From the NCBI RefSeq assembly GCF_018704125.1, contig NZ_JAGTIS010000007.1:186001-250000 (forward strand): a stretch of DNA of 64,000 nt, written 5' to 3'. A program made the position numbers and the translations under genes. Below are positions 55,225 through 62,161 of this stretch, in pieces. Numbering within the stretch: the stretch's first letter is position 1; every line of letters begins with the position of its first letter. The DNA is from Metapseudomonas boanensis. Lineage in GTDB: Bacteria > Pseudomonadota > Gammaproteobacteria > Pseudomonadales > Pseudomonadaceae. The notes beneath the pieces are model-generated. The model did no database searches and was not told the DNA's origin. It worked only from the letters and a program-made list of their open reading frames with translations.

Positions 55225-55542
55225 TCAGAGGGTCAGGATCGCCTGGGCCAGTTGCAGGTCGCTGGCTGCCAGTTGTGGTTGCAGCGTACGGATGTGCTTG
55301 AGCGCGGCTTCCAGGTGGGCGCCGCGGATCTCGCCAGCGCTGGCGACGAAGCTGGCGGCGTCGTCACGGGCGGCGAGGACGATCTTGTCGTCGTCAAAGG
55401 ATGAGCTGATGTCGGAGGTCGCCTCCGACGTGGCGGCGAAGGCTCCGACCACGGCGTCGGTAGTGACCACGAAGCTGGTTGCCGAGGCGCTGGTGGCGAG
55501 TGCGAGCAATGCTGCAGCGCTGAGCAGGCGGAGAGAGGTCAT
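55225..55542 (-). CDS. DUF2388 exported small protein (copy 2)
   Basis: A 105-residue paralogue of the neighbour: signal peptide MTSLRLLSAAALLALATSASA, then VTTDAVVGAFAATSEATSD and the same AARDDAASFVASAGEIRGA block. The ATG at 55542 has AAGGAG before it. A gap of 159 bases separates the two copies, so they may have separate promoters. Confidence 0.88.
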   Translation of the reverse strand: MTSLRLLSAAALLALATSASATSFVVTTDAVVGAFAATSEATSDISSSFDDDKIVLAARDDAASFVASAGEIRGAHLEAALKHIRTLQPQLAASDLQLAQAILTL

Positions 55543-55636
55543 GGTGTGCTCCTTTACTGACCAAAGCGGCGGCGCAGGCATGCCTCCGCATGGTCTGAAA
55601 GACTAGTCAATTCGCGTGCTCGGGACCAGTGCTGGC

Positions 55637-55846
55637 TTAGCGCCAGAAGGGTTTTTCAAGCTCCATGCAGCGCTCGGCCGGGGTGATGCCGGCATCCGCA
55701 AGGGCGCGCCTGTCCAGTTGGGCAAGCTGCTGGCGGGTGCGGATATTGCGCAGCCACAGGCTGATGGTGGCGAAAACGCGCAGAGGCCAGGCGCTGTGCT
55801 GGCGGCTCAGCTGTGGCAAGACGGTGGCAGTAAGTGTGCGTTCCAT
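55637..55846 (-). CDS. DUF1127 small basic protein (copy 1)
   Basis: A 69-residue protein: MERTLTATVLPQLSRQ, then WPLRVFATISLWLRNIRTRQ, LAQLDRRALADAGITPAE and the ending KPFWR. The RQQLAQLD-RALADAGI block is the DUF1127 (YjiS-like) signature; such proteins have been linked to RNA turnover and stress adaptation in alphaproteobacteria. The ATG at 55846 has GGAAGGA upstream. Paralogue at 56226. Confidence 0.85.
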   Translation of the reverse strand: MERTLTATVLPQLSRQHSAWPLRVFATISLWLRNIRTRQQLAQLDRRALADAGITPAERCMELEKPFWR

Positions 55847-55920
55847 GGCGCAGTCCTTCCCGCGCAGCTGCGGGGTTTGGTTATGGAGGACCATGATCGC
55901 GCCATGAACCGGGACATGTC

Positions 55921-55963
55921 AGTCACAGCAGCGAATAATTGTGCTGTATCAGATTTTGCTTAG
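55921..55963 (-). promoter_or_regulatory. Shared upstream motif of DUF1127 copy 1
   Basis: On the minus strand: CTAAGCAA, then CAGCACAATT, then CTGTGACT, in the same order as upstream of copy 2 (56525-56561). The conserved blocks lie 75-117 bases ahead of the start codon. It could be a common promoter or regulator site. Confidence 0.45.
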
Positions 55964-56158
55964 ATAGAACTGTACTGGTCTGATTTGGCGCGGCTGTGTC
56001 GGGGGTATTCATGGGGGGGTGGTTGGGTGCTGCTCCGATTCAGTCTGCATGGATGATTTCCAGGCAGGCTAGGATGTTGGACTTCGCTGCGTTCGCCGAA
56101 CTTCCCGTACCGTCCGCTGGTTCGATCTGCGCAGTTTTTTGGAGCCCAGAAACGACGA

Positions 56159-56183
56159 AACCCGTCGCGGATGGCGACGGGTT
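56159..56183 (-). terminator. Hairpin after DUF1127 copy 2
   Basis: AACCCGTCG and CGACGGGTT form a 9-bp stem with a 7-base loop, about 43 bases past the stop. The T-run on the minus strand is broken (TTTCGTCGTTT), so efficiency is uncertain. Confidence 0.55.
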
Positions 56184-56225
56184 CTGTCTGGGTGGTGCGT
56201 TGGGCCTTTGGGCCCGGCGAGCGTC

Positions 56226-56441
56226 TCAGCGCCAGAAGGGCTTGTTCAGCTCGGATTCGCGCTGGGCTTCGCTGATGCCGGCGTCGGCCAGCAGGCGGGT
56301 GTCCAGCATGGCCAGTTGGTGACGGCTGGCGATGCGACGCTGCCACAGCAGCAGGGTGGAGATGACGCGCAGCGGCCAGGCGGTTTGCGAGGTGTGTTCA
56401 GCGCTTTCGAAAATCAGGTCGGAACTGAGGGTACGTTCCAT
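56226..56441 (-). CDS. DUF1127 small basic protein (copy 2)
   Basis: A 71-residue paralogue of the gene at 55637, with the same MERTL opening, WPLRVISTLLLWQRRIASRH, LAMLDTRLLADAGISEAQR and KPFWR end. GGAAGGA precedes the ATG. The pair looks like a local duplication that kept both coding and upstream sequence. Confidence 0.87.
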   Translation of the reverse strand: MERTLSSDLIFESAEHTSQTAWPLRVISTLLLWQRRIASRHQLAMLDTRLLADAGISEAQRESELNKPFWR

Positions 56442-56524
56442 GGCAGCAGTCCTTCCCGCTTATGACGGGGGTTAGGTTTCGTTTCAACTGGTGCCTATGA
56501 TCTACCCGGAACAGCCGCGACTGT

Positions 56525-56561
56525 AGTCACAGTTGCCCTAAATTGTGTTGGTCTTGCTTAG
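56525..56561 (-). promoter_or_regulatory. Shared upstream motif of DUF1127 copy 2
   Basis: Minus strand: CTAAGCAA, then CAACACAATT, then CTGTGACT, matching the motif ahead of copy 1. It lies 84-120 bases upstream of the start codon. Confidence 0.45.
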
Positions 56562-56604
56562 GGTGCTTATCAACTGTTTTGCTGAAAAATTGCACAGCTG
56601 TATG

Positions 56605-56642
56605 GGTATCCCGTTGAATAACTCGTTATTGAACGGGATACC
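56605..56642. other. 38-base near-perfect palindrome
   Basis: GGTATCCCGTT-G-AATAAC, a TC loop, then GTTATT-G-AACGGGATACC: 17 base pairs with a single G-G mismatch. On the plus strand ACAGTTTTT follows. Could be a terminator for the CoA-transferase gene, 130 bases away, or a protein-binding palindrome. The surrounding 333 bases are AT-richer than the rest of the window. Confidence 0.5.
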
Positions 56643-56774
56643 ACAGTTTTTCCTACTTATCTGTCGAATCACAGGACTTTCGAACAGTACAGTTCTTGAT
56701 TTTCAGAAACTGTTTTTTGGCATCGTTGTAAGAATCGATGGTTACAAGCCTATAACTGTTTCGGTCGGAATGGA

Positions 56775-58268
56775 TCAGTTGGCGAGCATTTGCCCGGTTT
56801 CTTCCAGATTGATATGCCAGGTCAGGGCCTCGCGCAGCAGGTGCGGGGTATGGCCGCCCTTGGCGCAGGCTGCGCTGAAGTAGTTCTGTAGCGGTTGGCG
56901 ATAGTCCGGGTGCACACAGTTGTCGATGATCACGCGGGCGCGCTCGCGTGGGGCCAGGCCGCGAAGGTCGGCAAGGCCCTGTTCGGTGACGAGGATGTCG
57001 ACGTCATGCTCGGTATGGTCCACGTGGCTGACCATGGGCACCACGCTGGAGATGGCGCCACCCTTGGCAACGGACTTGGTGACGAAGATCGCCAGGTGAG
57101 CGTTGCGGGCGAAGTCACCGGAGCCGCCAATGCCGTTCATCATCTTCGTGCCGCCCACATGCGTAGAGTTGACGTTGCCGTACAGGTCGAACTCCAGGGC
57201 AGTGTTGATGCCGATGATACCGAGGCGGCGCACCACTTCCGGGTGGTTGGAGATTTCCTGTGGGCGCAGCACCAGCTTGTCCTTGTAGCGTTCGAGGTTG
57301 TCGAACACATCGGCGTTGCGACGGCTGGAGAGGGTGATGGAGCTGCCCGAGGCGAAGCGCAGCTTGCCGGCATCGATCAGGTCGAAGGTGGAGTCCTGCA
57401 GCACCTCGGAGTACATGGTGAGGTCTTCGAAGGGGGAGTCGATCAGCCCGCACATCACGGCGTTGGCGATGCTGCCGATACCCGCCTGCAGCGGCGCCAG
57501 GTTATTGCTCATGCGCCCAGCGGCCACTTCGCACTTGAAGAAGTCGATCAGGTGGTCGGCAATGGCCTGCGTTTCATCGTCCGGCGGTAGCACAGTGGAC
57601 AACGAGTCCGGCTGGTTGGTGATAACGATGCCCACGATCTTCGCCGGGTCGATCGGAATGGCAGTGTTGCCGATGCGATCATCCACCTTGACTAGCGGGA
57701 TCGGTGTGCGGGTCGGCCGGTAGGTCGGGATGTAGATGTCGTGCAGGCCTTCCAGGTTGGGCTTGTGCGCGAGGTTGATCTCGACGATCACGCGCTTGGC
57801 GAAGATCGCAAAGCTGGCGGAGTTGCCCACTGAAGTAGTGGGCACGATGTGGCCCTGCTCGGTGATGGCCACGGCCTCGATCACCGCGATGTCCGGCAGC
57901 TTGAGCTGGTGGTTGCGCAGCAGCTCGACGGTTTCCGAGAGGTGCTGGTCAATGAACATCACCTCGCCTGCGTTGATTGCCTTGCGCAGGGTGCTGTCCA
58001 CCTGGAAGGGCATGCGCCGGGCCAGTACGCCTGCTTCGGTGAGCTGCTTGTCGAGGTCGTTACCGAGGCTGGCGCCGGTCATCAAGCTGATCTGCAGCGG
58101 ATGGGCCTTGGCGCGTTCGGCCAGTGCATGCGGCACGGCCTTGGCCTCGCCGGCGCGGGTGAAGCCGCTCATGCCGACGGTCATGCCGTCTTCGATCAGG
58201 GCAGCGGCGTCGGCCGCATTCATCACTTTGCCCAGCAGGGAGGGCAGGCGCACGCGATCACGGTACAT
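56775..58268 (-). CDS. Acetyl-CoA hydrolase/transferase (succinyl-CoA:acetate CoA-transferase type)
   Basis: A 497-residue class I CoA-transferase: GMTVGMSGFTRAGEAKAVPH near the start, LQAGIGSIANAVMCGL in the middle, and GGSGDFARNAHLAIFVTKS near the end. The Glu of MYSEVLQDSTFDL aligns with the covalent catalytic Glu of AarC. It likely moves CoA between succinyl-CoA and acetate, or hydrolyses acetyl-CoA. PA5445 of P. aeruginosa is similar. Monocistronic. Confidence 0.9.
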   Translation of the reverse strand: MYRDRVRLPSLLGKVMNAADAAALIEDGMTVGMSGFTRAGEAKAVPHALAERAKAHPLQISLMTGASLGNDLDKQLTEAGVLARRMPFQVDSTLRKAINAGEVMFIDQHLSETVELLRNHQLKLPDIAVIEAVAITEQGHIVPTTSVGNSASFAIFAKRVIVEINLAHKPNLEGLHDIYIPTYRPTRTPIPLVKVDDRIGNTAIPIDPAKIVGIVITNQPDSLSTVLPPDDETQAIADHLIDFFKCEVAAGRMSNNLAPLQAGIGSIANAVMCGLIDSPFEDLTMYSEVLQDSTFDLIDAGKLRFASGSSITLSSRRNADVFDNLERYKDKLVLRPQEISNHPEVVRRLGIIGINTALEFDLYGNVNSTHVGGTKMMNGIGGSGDFARNAHLAIFVTKSVAKGGAISSVVPMVSHVDHTEHDVDILVTEQGLADLRGLAPRERARVIIDNCVHPDYRQPLQNYFSAACAKGGHTPHLLREALTWHINLEETGQMLAN

Positions 58269-58379
58269 GGGGGAAAACCTCGAACAACGGGACGAGGCGC
58301 GAAGTCTAGGGGGTAGGACGGCGGCCGACTTCTATACCAAGGTCGAAGAAATCGCTCTAATTTGGGCCTTCTGTCGGTT

Positions 58380-58446
58380 GTAGGGGTGAATTCATTCGCC
58401 AAGCAGACCGAACGTGTGCACTTGGCGAATCAATTCGTCCCACAGG
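58380..58446. repeat. GAATTCATTC dispersed repeat, diverged
   Basis: TGTAGGGGTGAATTCATTCG, then CCAAGCAGACC, ending GGCGAATCAATTCGTCCCACA. An unoccupied, diverged member of the family, lying between converging ends of the promoter region of the CoA-transferase gene and the pntB terminator. Confidence 0.6.
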
Positions 58447-58467
58447 AAAACCGAGTCTGCAAAATGG

Positions 58468-58494
58468 AAAACCCCGGCACAAGGCCGGGGTTTT
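58468..58494 (-). terminator. Terminator of the pnt operon
   Basis: ACCCCGGC and GCCGGGGT form an 8-bp core stem extended by A-T pairs, followed by TTTT on the minus strand, 20 bases past pntB. Confidence 0.92.
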
Positions 58495-58514
58495 GAGTGG
58501 AGCAGGGCAGGGGA

Positions 58515-59951
58515 TCAGTCTACTGCCTTGACCATGTCCTCGATGACCTTCTTCGCGTCGCCGAACACCATCATGGTCTTGTCCATGTAGAACAGTTCGT
58601 TGTCCAGGCCGGCATAACCGCTGGCCATGGAGCGCTTGTTGACGATGATGGTCTTGGCCTTGAAGGCCTCCAGGATCGGCATGCCGGCGATGGGCGACTT
58701 GGGATCGTTCTTCGCCGCCGGGTTGACCACGTCGTTGGCGCCGAGTACCAGCACCACGTCGGCCTGGCCGAACTCGGAGTTGATGTCTTCCATCTCGAAC
58801 ACCTGCTCGTAGGGCACTTCGGCCTCGGCCAGCAGGACGTTCATGTGGCCCGGCATACGGCCGGCTACCGGGTGGATCGCGTACTTCACGTTGACGCCGC
58901 GATGGCTCAGCTTCTCGGACAGCTCCATCAGCGCGTGCTGGGCACGGGCCACTGCCAGGCCGTAGCCGGGAACGATGATCACGCTGTCGGCGTTGGTCAG
59001 CAGGAAGGCGGCGTCGTCGGACGAACCGGACTTCACCGGACGCTGCTCCTTGCTACCGGCTGCGGCACCGGCGTCGGCTTCGGCGCCGAAGCCACCGAGG
59101 ATGACGTTGAAGAAGGAGCGGTTCATCGCCTTGCACATGATGTACGAGAGGATCGCACCCGAGGAACCCACCAGGGAGCCGGCGATGATCAGCATCGAGT
59201 TGTTCAGCGAGAAGCCGATACCAGCCGCCGCCCATCCCGAGTAGCTGTTCAGCATGGACACCACCACTGGCATGTCGGCACCGCCGATCGGGATGATGAT
59301 CAGCACGCCAATGACGAAGGCCAGAGCCACCAGCAGGGCGAAGGCGCCGATATTGCCGGTGAGGGTGAAGTACAGGCCCAGGCCGATGATGCCCAGGCCA
59401 ACCAGCAGGTTCAGCTTGTGCTGGCCGGCGAATTGCACCGGGGCACCCTGGAACAGGCGAAACTTGTACTTGCCGGACAGCTTGCCGAAGGCGATCACCG
59501 AACCGGAGAAGGTGATGGCACCGATGGCCGCGCCAAGGAACAGTTCCAGGCGGTTACCGGCCGGGATGGCGTCGCCCAGGGCGGCAACGATGCCCAGGGA
59601 TTGCGGCTCGACCACGGCGGCAATGGCAATGAATACCGCGGCCAGACCGATCATGCTGTGCATGAAGGCCACCAGCTCCGGCATCTTGGTCATTTCGACG
59701 CGCTTGGCCATGATCGAACCAGCGGTGCCGCCGACCAGCAGGCCGACGATCACGTAGCCGATGCCCTGGGTCGCCAGTTCGGCGCCCAGCTTATAGATGA
59801 GGCCAACGGTGGTGAGCACGGCGATGGCCATGCCGATCATGCCGAACAGGTTGCCGCGACGCGACGAGGTCGGGTGCGACAGGCCCTTCAGTGCCTGGAT
59901 GAAGCACACCGAGGCGACGAGGTAGAGAACAGTGATCAGGTTCATGCTCAT
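58515..59951 (-). CDS. pntB: NAD(P) transhydrogenase beta subunit PntB
   Basis: A 478-residue subunit with about nine membrane helices and a C-terminal NADP(H) domain. The NADP site has VIIVPGYGLAVARAQHAL and IIVNKRSMASGYAGLDNELF. It uses the proton gradient to pass hydride from NADH to NADP+. The frame extends upstream into pntAB, but the ATG at 59951 after GGAG gives the family start MSMNLITVLYLVASVCFI. Two bases separate it from pntAB. Confidence 0.96.
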   Translation of the reverse strand: MSMNLITVLYLVASVCFIQALKGLSHPTSSRRGNLFGMIGMAIAVLTTVGLIYKLGAELATQGIGYVIVGLLVGGTAGSIMAKRVEMTKMPELVAFMHSMIGLAAVFIAIAAVVEPQSLGIVAALGDAIPAGNRLELFLGAAIGAITFSGSVIAFGKLSGKYKFRLFQGAPVQFAGQHKLNLLVGLGIIGLGLYFTLTGNIGAFALLVALAFVIGVLIIIPIGGADMPVVVSMLNSYSGWAAAGIGFSLNNSMLIIAGSLVGSSGAILSYIMCKAMNRSFFNVILGGFGAEADAGAAAGSKEQRPVKSGSSDDAAFLLTNADSVIIVPGYGLAVARAQHALMELSEKLSHRGVNVKYAIHPVAGRMPGHMNVLLAEAEVPYEQVFEMEDINSEFGQADVVLVLGANDVVNPAAKNDPKSPIAGMPILEAFKAKTIIVNKRSMASGYAGLDNELFYMDKTMMVFGDAKKVIEDMVKAVD

Positions 59952-59953
59952 GG

Positions 59954-60268
59954 TCAGTGTTTCTCCGCAGCCGCTTTCGGCGCTTTCTTCTTGAACATTT
60001 CCAGCATGCGACGGGTGACCAGGAAGCCACCGAAGACGTTGACCGCGGCCAGGGCCACGGCCAGGGTGCCCATGGTTTTGCCCAGCGGGGTCACGGTGAG
60101 GGCGGCGGCCAGCATGGCGCCGACGATCACGATGGCCGAGATGGCGTTGGTCACGGCCATCAGCGGGGTGTGCAGGGCCGGGGTGACGTTCCACACCACG
60201 TGGTAGCCAACGTAGATGGCCAGCACGAAGATGATCACGTTGTAGATGCCGTCAGAAATCAGATCCAT
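59954..60268 (-). CDS. pntAB: NAD(P) transhydrogenase membrane subunit PntAB
   Basis: A 104-residue protein with three or four membrane helices ([56 protein letters not shown]). It corresponds to the C-terminal membrane part of E. coli PntA, encoded separately here as in many pseudomonads. It forms the proton channel with PntB. Middle gene of pntAA-pntAB-pntB. Confidence 0.94.
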   Translation of the reverse strand: MDLISDGIYNVIIFVLAIYVGYHVVWNVTPALHTPLMAVTNAISAIVIVGAMLAAALTVTPLGKTMGTLAVALAAVNVFGGFLVTRRMLEMFKKKAPKAAAEKH

Positions 60269-60280
60269 GTCCGCTTCCCC

Positions 60281-61402
60281 TTAGCCGTTGGTACGAACGA
60301 CCTGGCCGTCGCGGCACATCAGGCACGCGGCGACGATGTCGTCTTCGAGGTTGAGATGGAACTGGCCGTCCTTGTCGATGACCAGCTTGAGGAAGTCCAG
60401 CAGGTTGCGCGCATAGAGGGCGGAGGCGTCCGCCGGCACCATGGCTGCCAGATTGCTGTGGCCGACGATGGTCACGCCGTGCTTGACCACCACCTGCTCG
60501 GCTTCGGTCAGCGGGCAGTTGCCGCCTTGGGCCGCCGCCAGGTCGATGACCACGGAGCCCGGCTTCATTTCGGCGACGGTGGCCTCGTGCAGCAGGGTCG
60601 GTGCCTTGCGGCCCGGGATCAGCGCGGTGGTGATGACGATGTCGGCCTGCTTGGCGCGCTCGTGCACCGCCTTGGCCTGGCGCTCCATCCAGGATTGCGG
60701 CATTGGGCGGGCGTAACCGCCGACGCCCTGGGCGCATTCGCGTTCTTCATCGGTCTCGAAGGGCACGTCGACGAACTTGGCGCCGAGGGACTCGATCTGC
60801 TCCTTCACCGCCGGACGCACGTCCGAGGCCTCGATCACCGCGCCCATGCGCTTGGCCGTGGCGATGGCCTGCAGGCCTGCCACGCCGGCGCCGAGGATCA
60901 GGATGCGCGCGGCCTTCACGGTACCGGCAGCGGTCATCAGCATCGGCATGAAGCGCGGATAGTGGTGCGCGGCCAGCAGCACGGCCTTGTAGCCGGCGAT
61001 GTTGGCCTGGGACGAGAGCACGTCGAGGCTCTGGGCGCGGGACGTACGCGGCGCCGCTTCGAGGGCGAAGGCGGTGATGCCACGGGCGTTCATGCGCGCA
61101 ATGGTTTCGTTGCTGAAGGGGTTGAGCATACCGACCAGCACGGCGCCAGCGCGCATGTGCTCCAGTTCGGCATCGGTCGGGGCAACCACTTTCAGCACCA
61201 GGTCGGCACCGAAGGCGGCGGCATCATTGCCGATGGCGGCGCCAACGGCGGCATAGGCGCTGTCCGGGATGCAGGCGCTGACGCCTGCTCCGCTCTGGAC
61301 CGTCACCTGATGGCCTTGGCCGACCAGCTTCTTGATGGTCTCGGGCGTCGCGGCAACCCGCGTCTCCCCAGCGTGGGTTTCGAGAGGAACACCGATGTGC
61401 AC
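60281..61402 (-). CDS. pntAA: NAD(P) transhydrogenase alpha subunit PntAA
   Basis: A 373-residue soluble NAD(H)-binding subunit of the alanine dehydrogenase/PntA family. The start MHIGVPLETHAGETRVAATP and nucleotide site ILGAGVAGLQAIATAKRMGA are typical, as is SDVRPAVKEQIESLGAKFV. First gene of the operon, with 12 bases to pntAB. AGGAG precedes the ATG. Confidence 0.96.
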   Translation of the reverse strand: MHIGVPLETHAGETRVAATPETIKKLVGQGHQVTVQSGAGVSACIPDSAYAAVGAAIGNDAAAFGADLVLKVVAPTDAELEHMRAGAVLVGMLNPFSNETIARMNARGITAFALEAAPRTSRAQSLDVLSSQANIAGYKAVLLAAHHYPRFMPMLMTAAGTVKAARILILGAGVAGLQAIATAKRMGAVIEASDVRPAVKEQIESLGAKFVDVPFETDEERECAQGVGGYARPMPQSWMERQAKAVHERAKQADIVITTALIPGRKAPTLLHEATVAEMKPGSVVIDLAAAQGGNCPLTEAEQVVVKHGVTIVGHSNLAAMVPADASALYARNLLDFLKLVIDKDGQFHLNLEDDIVAACLMCRDGQVVRTNG

Positions 61403-61895
61403 TTCAAATCTCCTGCGTGATCGATCTGGTGAACCAGCGCACTACGGATGGTGCACTGGCAAGGGCGGATCAGCACTACCGCAAGGCCGCGAGCCTTGAG
61501 GCGCGGCATTTTGCAGGTGAACCGCGGGTGCTTCAAGAAGTTCTGAAGCTAAACGCGGTGTTGACTACAAGTCACGTTTAGACCGACTGTATCGAGCTTT
61601 CGGGCAAAGCCCCGTCCGCTCTGGTGTACACGCCTGTTTGCAGATCCAGCCCGAGGAGAATCTCATCCCCATCGTGAATAGGCCGCCATCAAAGCGGCCC
61701 CGTGCGAGCTTGTAGCCCTGAGCATCCTGCCGCTAATGGCTCTGGCACTGTTAATCAGACTTTTTAATAGTTGCCATAAGGAGGCGGATTTCGGGCTTCT
61801 GTAGCTAAAAAAAATGCCTGACTACAGGGTCAAGAATTTCTGGGAAGCCATTTCCGACTGGGGGTGCGGGTGGCTGGAGCTTTCTTGTGGGTGCG
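61403..61895. other. Long intergenic region upstream of pntAA
   Basis: 493 bases with no supported gene. It should hold the pnt promoter. An A-rich tract (61807-61814) and weak AT-rich blocks are present, but no known RNA, riboswitch or regulator box was recognised. Confidence 0.45.
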
Positions 61896-61903
61896 AATTC
61901 ATT

Positions 61904-62066
61904 GGCTCTGTCCCAGTTAAGTGTTGTCACTGGCTGGCTCTCTTGTAGGAGCCAGCTTGCTGGCGAACGGGCTGATTTCGCGAGCAAGAACTCGGCGTCC
62001 CCCTCGCTCCTACAGGGCTTTCAGCCCGACCGTCGATGGCTAGCAACAGCTAACGCCGACAGAGCC
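61904..62066. mobile_element. MITE-like element, copy D
   Basis: 163 bases, the reverse orientation of copies B and C and almost identical to their complement. Left flank AATTCATT (61896-61903), right flank AATGAATT (62067-62074), 6 of 8 identical. The surrounding GTGCGAATTCATT and GAATTCGCCAAGCAGG belong to the second repeat family. Confidence 0.87.
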
Positions 62067-62129
62067 AATGAATTCGCCAAGCAGGCGAAAGGCCTGCCAA
62101 TGGGCTTCGCAAATGAATTCGCCCCCACA
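62067..62129. repeat. GAATTCATTC dispersed repeat
   Basis: AATGAATTCGCCAAGCAGGC through GGGCTTCGCAAATGAATTCG, then CCCCCACA. Short member adjacent to MITE-like copy D. Confidence 0.65.
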
Positions 62130-62161
62130 TCCGGCGCATCCACATCCGTACCCGGATTGGG

